A stretch of 64,000 nucleotides of DNA from the NCBI GenBank assembly GCA_035772785.1, contig JAOCPU010000013.1, positions 563,001 through 627,000 on the forward strand, read 5' to 3'. Below, piece by piece: positions 34,705-46,857 of this stretch. Origin of the DNA: Phlebiopsis flavidoalba (lineage: Eukaryota; Basidiomycota; Agaricomycetes; Polyporales; Phanerochaetaceae). Position numbers and translations under genes: made by a program. A model generated the notes under the pieces. It had not been told where the DNA came from. It made no database searches and worked only from the letters and a program-made list of their open reading frames with translations. The stretch's first letter is position 1. Each line of letters opens with the position of its first letter.

Positions 34705-37700
34705 TCACGCGAGGAAGTCCAACCTTCCACGTCGTGGCGAGATGACTGCTACAACTTTACCTTCAAAGCTGAGCAGATCTCCACCGGTCGTGACGACAAG
34801 GTCTCCGTCATATGGATCGACGTCTAGCCCCGAGCAAGGTTTCTATGTTGGAAGATGCTATGGCGAATGCTGTGGATTTTGTCAAGGTTTCGGGGGCGTC
34901 GAGAAGTGCCTGTGAATGTCCACTGTTACGGCATGCTCCCAGAGTAGAAGAACAGCCAAAGACGTACCCATCCGGCATCAAAGCGCAAGTTACGTACCGC
35001 CCATGTACTTAATTCGCGGGTGGCACCCGTGCCTTGAGGACCAATGCCCACCGTCACTCCGGCTTTAACCAACTGAGCGATAGCACTTTGATTTGTTACC
35101 GGGAGACTAGGGTTTCTGTAGACATGTCTTAGTGCGAGTAGAAGCCAAGAGAAAAATGCGGGTTACACTCTGCGGTAATCCCATGAATAAGACTAGAACT
35201 AGCCGTCAGTACCGCCACAAGCTTGCGACCTACGCCGAACTTACCAACGGTCTCGGTGGAAACAAGACAACACCGACGTCGGCTGCGGCGAGCTCCGACG
35301 CAAGCAAATGGGCTTCCGCCCCCACCGATGATGGTCATCTTAATTTTGTGACCGGTTTCTTCTTCGATCTCGCGCTTCAGCAAAACTAAAGTTGCAATAA
35401 TATCTGCGTTGTTGGTCTCTACGACCAACGGAATTTCTCCCTTAAGATGGCTTATATCAGCTTTTGCTTCACAGTGATGAATCGATGTCCAGTACCTTGG
35501 CAACCTTCTCGTACCACTTGCCCCCCTCTCCAGCAGGAGGATTGAGGAGCACGTGTCTAACAGCAGCAATCTCCGTGCTCACACTCGGAAACGTCGCCGT
35601 GTGCGATACTAACATGCAACGCCGCGACGTCGCTCACAATCGCCCCTGCTTCAAGCTTGTGCGTAGCTCCCAGGGAGAATGCGGCACTGAGACCAGAGGA
35701 GAACGACGCATGCTGAGGGGCAGTTATGCCGACTGTGACACCGGAGCGATACGCAAGTCTAGTACACAACCCAACGTCAGCTCAATCGAGACGACAGACG
35801 TAGCAACTCACAGTGCGTCACGGGTTCCGTAGATCAGCCCATCGACCGCTTTGGGTACATATCCAGCGCCGCCGGCGATGGCAGGCGGTTCACCAGCGAG
35901 GAGATTGTACACCGGCCCGTCCGTTGTCGAGGCCTCCATTGCGATCTCTTGCAGGCCGAGGTCGGAACCCACGGAGACAAGCCCAGGTTGCAGGGCGCCG
36001 CCTGCGAGGTCGAGTGTCTCCGCGTCCGCGCTCATCACGGACGCACAGTCCGTACCCATGCCGTGGCAGAGCACGCGGCCTCCTTGCACGACGACGACGC
36101 CCAATGCAGAGCTCGTGTGAGCCTCGAATGCATTATAGACTGTGTTTTCAGCTGTGCGCAACCAAACGCTCGACACGTTTGTGAATACGACAGTCCCGGT
36201 TCGGTCCTTCAGAGGTGTGAGCGGGGGTAGACCCTCGTATTCGACGGCGTCCGCGGCCTCCTTGTCGTAGTTGGGCGTTTGGGGGGCGCATGTTGTGCAG
36301 AGGAAGGCTTCTTTACGTTGTGGGGAGGCGTAAGCTGGGCTATGCCGTCAATAAATACCTGCTTCGGTGTTGCACCAAGCGCAAGAGGATGGCTATCCCA
36401 GATGACCACGTCTAGAGTTTGCACATGAAAATCAAGCCAGCAAAACACACTGTGCAGACGTACCCGCATCATAACCTGTCCAGCTCAGTCAGCACCCTTA
36501 TGTATCACATCGAAGTCGCACACACCTGGCTTGATGTACCCGATCCGGTGGTCAAGACCAAGCACCTTCGCCGAAGTCGTCGTAACCGAAGCCAGCGCAG
36601 TAGCCTCATCCAGGCCATAGTGATGAGCCTGCGCCGCTTCATGTATCAAGTACCGTGAGACGATAGCCATGTGGTCCGACTTTCACACCGGTCAGCTTCG
36701 TCACAGACAATGACGCAGACGTAGAAGCGCACCTTCATGACAACGTCGATGTCATTGGCTGCGAGAACTCGTGGGGCGAATTCGGAGTGGGCGGTATGCC
36801 TCGCGTTTTGTACCTGTGCCGAATGTGGTCAGTGGAACCCACAGTAAACTGCGGATAGACAGTGTTTACCTAGAGAACGCAGCAAACATCGCTATGGCCG
36901 GTGGATGCTCTATTTCCAACGTTGTCAGGAATATTGGATAAATCAACAGGAGAGACTAAACTCACCATAGGCACGCTTGAGAACATCCGGCACAAGCCAT
37001 GCCTCGTGTGCATGATGGAAAGCCGCCACGGGGAACTTGAATTCGTTCGAAAGTCGCACAAATGCATCGATGTCGACTGCTTCGTAGCAATGTGTTTGCA
37101 CCTATGGCACGTTATGATTACGGCCAGCGCCACAGAACAAATTCGGCTCACCTTAACCCGTCCGCGAAGAACGTCCACCAAAGCCTCCCATTGGTAGTCC
37201 TCGGGGAACGACTCTCCGTTAATCGCGGCCCAGTCGGCCTGCGAGAGCTTTCTCGCAGAACGCGTCTTGGGACTCCTTAATCTTACGAGCGGTGTTGTAG
37301 CTATTTTTCAAGTCAAGTCAAATAATAAACGCGTATTGGGCAGGTATGAAACTTACGCCGAACCCGGAACGCCCCAGAAAGTGTCCATGCGTGTGTACCG
37401 GAATAGACTCCGGCTGCGGAGGCGTTAGGCACATGATGAGAAGATATCAGACAAAGGGAGCTTACACGGATTCTCGCCTGGAGGACACAGCCTGCTTTTA
37501 ATAAATTATATGAAGATTTTACGGAATAATGCTCACCGCAGGCATGCCTAGGGAAATTAAATCAGTGTCTATAACAAGGAGCACTTATATTAAGACGCAC
37601 TTGATGTGTCTCCACCTTAAAGGCTCTCCATGGCTGGTGTGTGAGCTATTGAGGTTGTATGGTGGCTCGAGGAGCATCGACGAAGGGGACCGCTCCGCGG

Positions 37701-38591
37701 TAGGGCGGAGCTTGATGACGAAAGCCTGTCCGCCTGTGTAGATTCGTTATTCATTTACCTCTTCACACGAGCGATATGAACATACCAATCGCATTGGCAG
37801 ATCCAGGCAAAATGAGTGCTGTGGTCAGGCCCCCGGAGATGGCACTTGCATAGCCTATGGACGCGTGGGATCAGCCGCGAACGTGGATCAAGAAATGTGG
37901 GGTGGATCATACCGTCGTCGTGGGTGTTCAAGCCGTCCAGAGATCGCAAGCCAGGGCAAGATGGGTCCCTTGAGGGAGTTGCCGTCGTTTAGCTCCCGCA
38001 AATGCGGGAGATGGCTCGTCACCCAAATGCGAGTGAACGTCAATAATACTGCAATAGACGGTAAGCCACGGGCGGACGGGTTTGGTCGTGTAAAGACGCG
38101 TACCCTGGGGTCACCCATGCACTTTGAAAGGCTCACTTAGCGAATACAAAACAATTCGCGCGGGAGAATGGCACGTACCCGTGCGCGTCAACAGAAACAA
38201 GGTTGCTGTATGCGCGTAAATTGTCGTTGGATATGTGGCCGACCTTCTTAATGATTCCCCCTTCGAGTAGGATATCTCCCTGGATGATTCTAATCCTTGG
38301 ACTCTTCCAGTCCATATCGTAGCGTTCCGGATTAAAACAGGTTTTCGTGCCCCGGGCGAAGCGGTCGGAGACGTTGCGGTCATCAAAGTCCGAAGGGGGA
38401 CCCGGCTTGACATTGCAGAGCGCGACATTTGGACACGAGTTCGGGCGCGCGTGGAGGGGTATTCTGACCGACTTCCTGTTGCCATGGTTGGAAAAGTACG
38501 CGACGTGGTAGCACAGGTTGAAGAGCAGAAAGACCGCGATGATGAGTAGCGAGGAGGAGGTCCGCCGCGGGTGCACGCCGTAGTCTATCAT
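34705..38591 (-). CDS. Membrane-anchored two-module amidohydrolase, copy B
   Basis: Paralogue of the genes at 21569 and 46858, in the same orientation as the latter. It starts MIDYGVHPRRTSSSLL, with a membrane segment LLIIAVFLLFNLCYHVAYF at residues about 15-33. It continues with NVKPGPPSDFDDRNVSDRFA, a GDILLEGGIIKKVGHI strand, and the metal motif VHSHLGDEPSP (about 38000-38040). Next are GPILPWL, then a segment with HDDG, KFPVAAFHHAHEAWLVPDVL (read with one shift, about 36975-37035) and DHRIGYIKPGVCDFDV (about 36490-36550). The second module reads ETLDLAGGALQPGLVSVGSD and LGLQEIAMEAST. The C-terminus is GDLVVTTGGDLLSFEGK and VVAVISPRRGRLDFLA. About ten introns. Substrate unknown. Frameshifts as elsewhere. 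Confidence 0.8.
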
Positions 38592-39542
38592 GGTGCGTAC
38601 ACCGAGCACTCTGCCGAGACCGCGGTGGGACGAGCAGAGAGGCGCGGGTGGTGATGGTGCAAGACAAGACCGTCGTCGTTGGTGTCGGCGAGGGCACCCT
38701 GCGTGGGTACTGCGCGCGCAGACGCGCTAGACTGTGCCACATGCCTTGTTGATGCTCCCGCACACGGTGCTAAAGCGAATGATAATGAATTTTTGGCTGG
38801 ATGCATAGCTAGGATTATTCAGACAGGTACAAATGCAATTTACGCTGCGTATGGTGCCTTGGTGAGTGCCACGGCGCCGCTGGATCACGACATACGTGAG
38901 CACGGCGAGTCAGGGCGGTCCCACGCCGAGGGGTCAAGGCGATGAGCAGCGAGCGTTGGCGGGTGTGGGGATCGGGCGACGACGACACAGTGGCGCGCCA
39001 GGCGTGGTGGTGGACGGTGGCCGTTCCTGAGAACAGTGGCCCGTGGTCGCTGTGCACGACGGCCGGCGCACACGAGGCGAGCCAGAGCGTGGAGGGCACG
39101 CGTTGGGAAGCGTCGGGGGCTGCGCCGCCGCGCGGGCCCAGAAGGCTATCAGCGCCACGTGGGAAGCCGCCGCGGCGCCGAAAACCCGAGCTGGGCCCGC
39201 GGGCGCCTGGGAGCGGAGGGATATGTTTCTGCTTGGAGACTAACCGACTCGTCTCGCCACCTCCCCTCATCGCGTGGGATGTCGTCGGTGGTGCTCGTAT
39301 CATCCACATTTACCACCGCCCACTCTCTTTCTGCAACCTCCATCTCCCTCCGCGGCATCCCTCTCCGCCGCCCCGCCAAGCGCACAGACTGAGAACAACA
39401 ATAGACTGCGAGGTGCGTCGCGACAACAGGCCATTGTCCGCGTGTCTGACCCGCCTGCCTTTGTGCCTAATTCCGACATCTTAAATAGGTGTGCTCTGTA
39501 CAGGTCGTGCTCTGACCAGCTCCTCCATCGCAGTGCCCCTTC
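38592..39542. other. GC-rich divergent intergenic region
   Basis: Lies between two divergently transcribed genes (copy B and the TRP-like gene). It is markedly GC-rich at about 38850-39260, which opens long overlapping frames in several phases (for example 38815-39309 minus). None shows hydrophobic patterning, domains or splice-consistent continuation, so I treat them as composition artefacts. Likely holds both promoters. Confidence 0.45.
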
Positions 39543-42254
39543 ATGTTCTTCTCAGTCGCCCGGCTTGCGACTCTTTATTGCATCCGCCTTCGTCCTCCCT
39601 TTTTTCGTTACAGGCGCATGAGAACGCATTATGCACAGTAACCTCTCTCCACTTCATGGACTCTCACCTAACGCATTTTCAATTTTCTGCAAGTCACTTC
39701 CTCAGTATCATACTGTTCTCCACCAGAGAGTCTGCTCATCCAGCAATTCGACGTCGCATATTTTGACCATAAACGGAAACTCCTCAGTATCATTCAATAA
39801 TATTTCAGCCGCCAGTGTCGTAAGTTACAAAAAGCCGTGCCACACCTTCAGTCGCTCAACACATTCTCTCTAGCTCCCTAATGTCAACGTCAGCGCAAAT
39901 CTCTTTGTCAACGTCTATGAGGCATGCGCCCTCTTGAACCTTTCTCTCGACCTTTGCACGCTTCTCAATGGCGCACTGTGTCCACTACCCACCTACAACT
40001 TCACCGGCGCTGACTCCATAACCGTGCCCTCAACGTTCGACATCGCCCATTACATCCCGGGCATAGCCTACAAGATCCCCGATCTCGAGGCCTCGTCCAG
40101 CTGACGCTGTTCGTCGAAGTAGGCACCGGAAAGGTTCGCGCCTGGCATCCAGTCAACAGTTACAAATGGCTGGTCGGCACCGTCTCAAAACTGGGGGTGG
40201 AATGGGCCCAAGTCGGGCAATCGCCATTTTTTAGCCCTCGATGTCAGCGGTCGCGCAGTACCTCAACTATTTCACCATGGCTATGACGGCCTGAAACTCT
40301 CGTCCCATCGCAGCGGGCCGGTGCGCTTTCTATAGACACCCTCTATCTATGTTCGAGACCAATGGCGGCAGATCGCTCGCCTCCTCGCGCAGTGGTGGCA
40401 TGCTCCGGTCAATGGAAAAATAAACGAAAAATCTCACAAAGCAAAAACCAACAGAATCTAATTCACCCCAAGACTCGTCGCGACAAGATCCAAGAAAACG
40501 GGGAACTCATACTCATCAGTCTACTACCGAGCTATTGCATGTGTCCAACCTTCTTCTCGCGTGGGCTCATGGGGCTGTTCCGCCAGTCTGTCCCACCTCT
40601 TCTATCTATCCGAGAACTTTCACTCAACAACATGAGGCGCCCTTATTACGGGTGGGAATGTTGATCGATTTCGGATGATTCCGGAAGCAGCGCCATCTCC
40701 GCTGTTTGAATCGCCAGCTCCAGAGCCTTTACAAACAACTACATTGATTACCGCAAAAGGGGGATTTTCTCCTCCCACCGTCGCTGTCTGCGTCTGCCGA
40801 ACGGGACCTCTCTGAAGTCGAATGGCCGGCACACCTTTAGCACCGCACCGCCCGGGCTCTAAAACAAGACCAGCCGGAAATTTCTAGTCGGCTGTCGGCA
40901 GTCCGGGCATTAGAAACGGGTGCACCGAAGACTCCGCACAATGTTCTGCAAAGCAGGCATTCCTATTTATGTTCAACATACTTCTGCAGTAGAACAACGG
41001 GGCGAATGCCTTCATGGACCCGTTTTTTCCCTTCCACCCTCTCAACCCTCTATCTTGCGTCGATAGTCCGCAGTCCTACTTGGTGTCCGATTGGCTCCTA
41101 GGTGCGCATGGGCTATAGCCCGGCACGCGCTGGACGAGACAGACCAGATTGGTCGAAGACGAGCGCGCATCAACTATCCTCCTTTGCTCGGCGGCATTGG
41201 CGCTGCTGCGCAGACTTCGCACTCGTCTGCCGCCATACCCGTTGGTTCATACTTCATCGTTCAACGTGGAACGTTGAAGCGATCGTGGTTTGGGGCGGTC
41301 CTCCTGCTCTCGTGCTTCTCCTTCTTCCCGCGTGTTCATCTTCACGTCCACTATTCGCAGTGAAGATACTTTGATAGGCCTTCGTGGCTTGGCGTCCTTG
41401 CTCTCGGTGCTTCTTCTCCTAGCTTCGCTATCACTAGTTTTCTGTTGTTTCCGTCTCAATTCCTACTCTGTCTTGCGCCCAGCCTCTTTCTTCTCTTTCG
41501 CTTTATTCGCCGGAAATGACGCCTGCGCACCGTGCCTCCATTCCTCCTCCCTACCACCACAACCTTTGAGAGATGTAGCCTGACTGTTCATGTTTGAGTT
41601 TTGCATCTTCGTCTTCACGCTAATCTCGCGATCCCTTAGCCCTACAAGACCTCCTTCTGTTATGGGTGACTGTGGTCAAGCCCAGGACGGCACTGGTCCA
41701 CATAAGCGATCATGCAATCTACTGGTTGTGGAGTTCCTCATGTTTTGGGTCCTCATCGATCGTTATACCCTACCATAACGACCGACACACCAGGTAATCC
41801 GATGGGAGCAGAAGCTTCCTCTCCGTTCTTTTACTATCGCAGTTCTCATTCTCGTATGGTTTAGTACGGGGCTTGATGATTGGTCCCGTTTGCCGAATCG
41901 CTCCGATTTGTCCGCCATTTGTCTGAGATTGTAATCTCATTGCAGTGTGCAAGTACAAAGATCAGCCTCTGTCATATTTGGTCTTTGCTGTCGTCCTGGT
42001 GGTGTATCTTTCAACCATCTTGGGGTCAAGCCTCGGTACTTAGTGCGGTCTCATGCCGAATCGAATTAGGGACCGGGAGGGCGGTCTGTGCAGTGTGCCC
42101 AGCGCTCGTCGACCTTCGCTCTGCTGAATGGCATGAAATCGCTCCGAGTCGTCCTGGAGAAGGGTCCGTAGAAAAACAAGCGTACAAGAACTTACTGTGG
42201 AGGGTACGCCCGTACCTTCCACGACACTTTCCGCCCGCCCAGGGGAAAGCCTGA
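39543..42254 (+). CDS. TRP-like/FLC family membrane protein with ML-like domain
   Basis: Fungal polytopic protein of the FLC/Pkd2 (TRP-like) family, linked in yeasts to FAD/haem import, calcium and cell-wall integrity. It starts MFFSVARLAT; after a shift the signal peptide core LFIASAFVLPFFVTGAHE follows. An intron leads to SYCSPPESLLIQQFDVAYF (about 39712-39765). The ML-like lumenal domain continues with NVNVSANLFVNVYEACALLN, LDLCTLLNGALCPLPTYNFT, and FDIAHYIPGIAYKIPDLEA (about 39875-40100). Later pieces carry ARINYPPLL (about 41164), SWFGAVLLLSC, VLLLLASLSLVFCCFRLNSY (about 41400-41465), LLVVEFLMFWVLI, and LVFAVVLVVYLSTILGSSL (about 41980-42035), consistent with the membrane region. The middle (40150-41000) is too damaged to follow. 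The end is approximate. Divergent from copy B. Confidence 0.75.
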
Positions 42255-43700
42255 GTCCACCACACAAAACCCCGTCAACCGCATGCCGCGTTCTCGCCAT
42301 ACACTACCCTATAGAGTGCCACTTTCAGCTGAGATATCCCACAGAGAGTTATCATTACGCTGTCTGCCTGCAAATACGACTGTCCAGACGCTCGGTCGAG
42401 ACGCTCGCCCTTGTTGCGCCGTCTTGTTCATGGTTGTTCAGTGCCAGCAGCTATTCCACTCGGAGTGCGTGTTATATTGGCACTCCATCGGCGCCGTGCC
42501 CATCCTCTCATAACTCGATTCGCGTGTACCGTCGCAGGCTTTGTCACTTCGAGCTGTGCTGACTGCCCTCTCGGGTCGATGTACACATGACGGTGGCCGT
42601 CTGGCAGAGCTGTTTTGGCCGGATCATTGTCTATACTGAGCACCGATCGGCACCATACTCAATTCTGTCACGCTTCTTACCACCTTCTCCTTGGCCTCTG
42701 TATAGTCACTTTCGTCTCCTTTAGATACAATCAAGTTCTATACTCTTTACGCAGGCCATGTGATCAACACACCCTTGCCCGTAATGATCTCTAGACCATT
42801 CAAGCCTCTCAACCTATTACGTTTTGTGTAGTCACATGGCACATTCTATCAGTTGCTTAACGTGTTTACTATGCCATTTTGTGTCGTGCTTGGCGCTTAC
42901 CACTTATGGCCAGACAGCGACAGTGCCCATTGCTGCCACTTCATCGACTCAATAGGATCTATTACCGGATCTCCTTGAACTACACATCTTCAATCAATAG
43001 ACTGTGTAGAAAGACTAGCAAATGGCATTATCGACTACCGTCAGTCTGCATCATGTCTCAGGTATTCTGCAGTGTCGTTGTAGCGCGCGGTTGGTAAATA
43101 ATCTGAGAAAGCCAAGCTGTTGGGTCCGATGACTCATGCAGTGTCTGCGCATACGCGCATGCGGGATCTGAGATGGTGACAGCACGGAAAAGGCAGAGTG
43201 TGTTTTAGATTAGCACGCGCAGCTTATCCTGCACGTGGCGTATCCGGCCATTCCCAGTATTCAAACGGCGTCAGCAGACGTACTCCATTTCACTGCCAGT
43301 TGACTGCCAGTACACTTTCCGCGACAGAGTTTCATAACGAACGAGGCCGTCATAGATTAGCTATGCTATTGGGCGCCTATTGAATTTGTAACTCAACATT
43401 GCTCCCACTTCGTCTGGAAACGATGAGTTTTCCGACCTGAGCAAGTGTTATCCCGTCACCGCCGTCTCTATCATGCTATAAAGCAGCGCCGCGCGTAGTC
43501 CCAAGGATACAGCTGGTGACCGACCACCCTCGACCCACTGGCCGTCACCATATGCGTAGACATGAGGGTGGGAACCGTTCCCGATGTGGACACTACACGG
43601 TCACGAACGAAGCAGTCACGAACTGCTGTTGTACTCCATTCCCTCGAGGTTGTACTCGCAGGTAACGTTCCAACGCGCACAAATCTAACGCACACCTTCC
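42255..43700. other. Intergenic region without a supported gene
   Basis: About 1.4 kb between two plus-strand genes. Open frames such as 42283-42513 show no family features, and no tRNA-like cloverleaf or repeat is evident by eye. It contains the 3' flank of the TRP-like gene and the promoter of the deacetylase gene. Confidence 0.4.
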
Positions 43701-46700
43701 ATGCAGCACAGCGACGACGACGCGCCCATGGACGTTGACGTCCCAAGTCCCGAAGCCCCCGTCGACGTCGGCGGCGTCGTCCCTCAGCGGGCGGCTCGGC
43801 GGGTCATAGGCCAACGGAGCGTCGCGCGGTCGTCGCTCCCGCCACCAAAAACTTCCGAATTCAGCCGCCACGCTGTGATCTGGGGCGGCTGCGAAACTCT
43901 GCATGCTCTCGCTTAGCTTATAGGGAGGGAAGAGGCTCATGGGTAGTGCTACGTGTACCCGACACGCGCATTGGCGAGCCACGGTTACCTGCATGGCAGC
44001 CACACCTTCTATCTGGGCACGCCCGAGCAGCCGGACCGTATCCGGCGCATCTACGAGGCGTTCCAGCGCGCGGGGGCCTCATCTCGCAAAAGCGAGCCTG
44101 CCTATCCGCGAGGCCGAGCGCGCGACGAGGTGCTGCTCGTGCACAGACACCCGAGACGCTGTGGAAGACAAGGTACATGGCGATCTGGAGGTGGGTGCCG
44201 TCGATGCTGTGTGCATGCCCACGGCTGAGGCGCGACGCGCTTGCCTCTAGACATGAGCACGCAGGATATTGTCGACTCCGAAATGTATTACCAAGACCTC
44301 TCGCTTTATGTGAGTCCTGGTACTCCACAGGCTGCGCGCTTGAGCATCCTGTGGCGGCGTCATCGAGGCAACACTCGCTGTGGCGAAAGGGGCTGTCCAG
44401 AAGTCCTTTTGCGATCGTGCGTCCCCCTGGACATCACTCGGAGCCCGACGAGCACATGGTGCCTTTCTGCTTCTTCAATAACGTAGCGGTCGCTATCAAA
44501 GTTACGCCAACAATTGACGGACATCAAGAAAAGTGCTCATCCTCGATTGGTACGCGTACCCACCTCATTTCTCGATTGCGCTAACGGCTACTTACGTTGC
44601 AGGCAGGACGTTCATCACGGCAAGAAACTGAACTGGCTTCATGAATTACTTGCTAACCCCTTCCGTCCCACGGTAACGGTACACAAGAAAGCCTTCTATG
44701 TACGACCCTTCTGTGCTATACATATCTCTACTAACCGATATGACAATGGTCAATTTTATCCTAACGGCCCCATTCGGCAGCATGACATCCTGAATGGAGA
44801 ACGGCCCTGGGCTCGGATAGTATGTTTCCAGTCTGCAGGTGTCCGTCAAAATCCTGACTTCTCTAGCTCGGTCAACATACCGTGGCCAGGAAGAGGCATG
44901 GGCGATGCCGACTATATACCGCATTTCAGAGTATTGTGATGCCCATTGCCATGGAATTCGCCCCCGAACTCGTGATAAGTGAGTTTTGTCTCCTCAAGTC
45001 CGGCCCATTTTTGTGACATTATTTTCAGTCTCTGCCGGGTTCGATGCGGCGAAGGGAGACGACCTGGGAGAGTGCGAGGTCACCCCTGCCGGTTACGCTC
45101 ACATGACACACATGTTGTCCGGTCTCGCCAAGGGGAAGCTCGTTGTGGCGCTCGAAGTAAGCATCAGCGCTCCTTCCTGTAAACGACTGTGTAACGGCAT
45201 TCAAATTTCAGGGTGGGTACTGCCTCGACGCAATTTCGAGTTCTGCGACAGCAGTCGCCAAGGTCGTTCTTGGAGAGGCGCCGCGCCCGAGCTGCCGCCC
45301 ATGACGGCTTCGGAAGTCGCCACCGAAACTGTGTGGCAAGTAGCTATGGAACAGAGTAAACATTGGAAGAGTATTGTGCCAAAGGCTTGTGAGCCGAAGG
45401 ACGGTGCGCTTGTCAATTTCGTGAAGAGAGGCTTCACAGTGCTAATGCAGGAGTCACAGAGGTACAAGACATGGCGGTCTCCATTCCTGGTAATCACAGA
45501 CAAATCATGCGATTCACGCCGAAGAGCTCATAGCTGGTTCTACAGAACTTCTCAAGGCACACAGACAGGACTATCTGTTTAAACAGCATAATATGCTTCA
45601 AATCCCGTTCGCGAACAAAGAGATGACGGATCGCTTTCTATTCACAAGTGACGTGCACGTGAGATTGTCTCTTCATTCTGGATTACAAATATTTACTACA
45701 CGATCGTAGACAGGATATCATGGAAAACGAGACCCTGGTCGTCTTCGTGCACGAATTGTGGGGCACACTCTGCACAATTTGACTACAACTCATGCTGACT
45801 ATGATGAAGTGGTAACCTTAGAATCGAACTCGAATCGGCGTTGATGTGCAATTTGCATGAGGAACACTCATACATGGTAAACAACACTCGTAATTTATTG
45901 AGAAATTGCATTGACCTTTGTAATGGGCAGATCGATTTCAGTAAGCAACTCATCGAGAAGGTCACAAATTTAGGTTATGCCCTTCTTGATGTAAACTTGT
46001 ACCCCAAGCCTGTTACGGCTATGACTTCAAGGGTATGTATAACCTATGGTCTGTTGCATGAGACTCACTGCGCACTTCATGTAGAGTCGGCATAAGGAAG
46101 TCAAGGATTGGTCTCATGATGTCATGGTGTATCTGTGGGATAATTACATTCAGTATGGCACGTCTTGGAAGCAGCACACACGCACTAACCTTCAACAGAC
46201 TCACGGACGCACGAAAGATTGTGCTCATAGGGCACGGTCCGGGATGTGCAGCTGTCATGTCTCTTCTTGAGCACCGAGGTATGTGATACCTTATTGTGCT
46301 ACGAAAACGTGATTCAACTAGCCTATTCAAGCGGTCTCTGCCATGCGCCTCGTACGAGCTGTGGTACAGGTGGTGGGTAGTTACAACGTTCCGGCGGCTC
46401 CCAGGGACATATCTGAGCTTTGCTTGTGGTATCCACATGTGCGTGCACAGGTTACGGAGCTGGCACATGCGCTAACCACCCGTCTTCCAGCACTCGATGG
46501 TCATCGTTCCAAACGGACATCGGTTCTTCACCGACTCCAAGGTTGCTCAGGAGACACGGGAAGATTGTAGCTTCAGGTGTGCATGATGTTTGACTGCCGA
46601 TATGCTGCTGGCTCAAAACGATTATAGACGAGTCCAAACCGATCTTTCTCCTTACAAAACATCTCACGAAGATTTGCGAATTCTTCGAGAAGAGAGTACG

Positions 46701-46737
46701 GCATGAGAGAGTTGAGGCACAGACCAACGGAGCGTAG
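43701..46737 (+). CDS. HDA1: Class II histone deacetylase with C-terminal Arb2 domain
   Basis: Zn-dependent histone deacetylase of the Hda1/Clr3 type, nuclear. It starts MQHSDDDAPMDVDVPSPEAP. The deacetylase domain includes PEQPDRIRRIYEAFQRAG (about 44030-44080), FAIVRPPGHHSEPDEHM and FCFFNNVAVAIKV (active-site HH and the FCFFNNVA segment, about 44408-44505). Next are DVHHGK (metal-binding DVHH, about 44606), SLHRYDNGQFYPNGPFGS-like text, VNIPWPGRGMGDADYI, VSAGFDAAKGDDLGECEVTP (about 45030-45090), MTHMLSGLAKGKLVVALEGG, and YCLDAISSSATAVAKVVLGE across a shift. The Arb2-like C-terminus has NETLVVFVHE, DVNLYPKPVTAM, DVMVYLWDNYIQ, IVLIGHGPGCAAVMSLLEH (about 46215-46275), and AMRLVRAVVQVVGSYNVPAA. 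The end KICEFFEKRVRHERVEAQ leads to TAG. Introns are short. Convergent with copy C, about 120 bp apart. Confidence 0.92.
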
Positions 46738-46857
46738 TACTGTCCCAACAGTGCTCCTGCCTCCCCACACAGATATATACACCCTTTTACACGATCTTAA
46801 CTACCGTAAAGTTGCATCGGTCGGTAGGAGCCCGGTGCTCAGTCAAGACATATTCTT

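Noticed and set aside
38815..39309. Long minus-strand open frame of 164 codons, and overlapping long frames on the plus strand
   Set aside because: The region is GC-rich and opens several frames at once. None has conserved motifs, a credible start context, or a link to neighbouring exons, so it is a composition effect.
42283..42513. Small Cys-containing frame downstream of the TRP-like gene
   Set aside because: No conserved spacing of Cys or His and no splice-supported continuation. Probably 3' flank.
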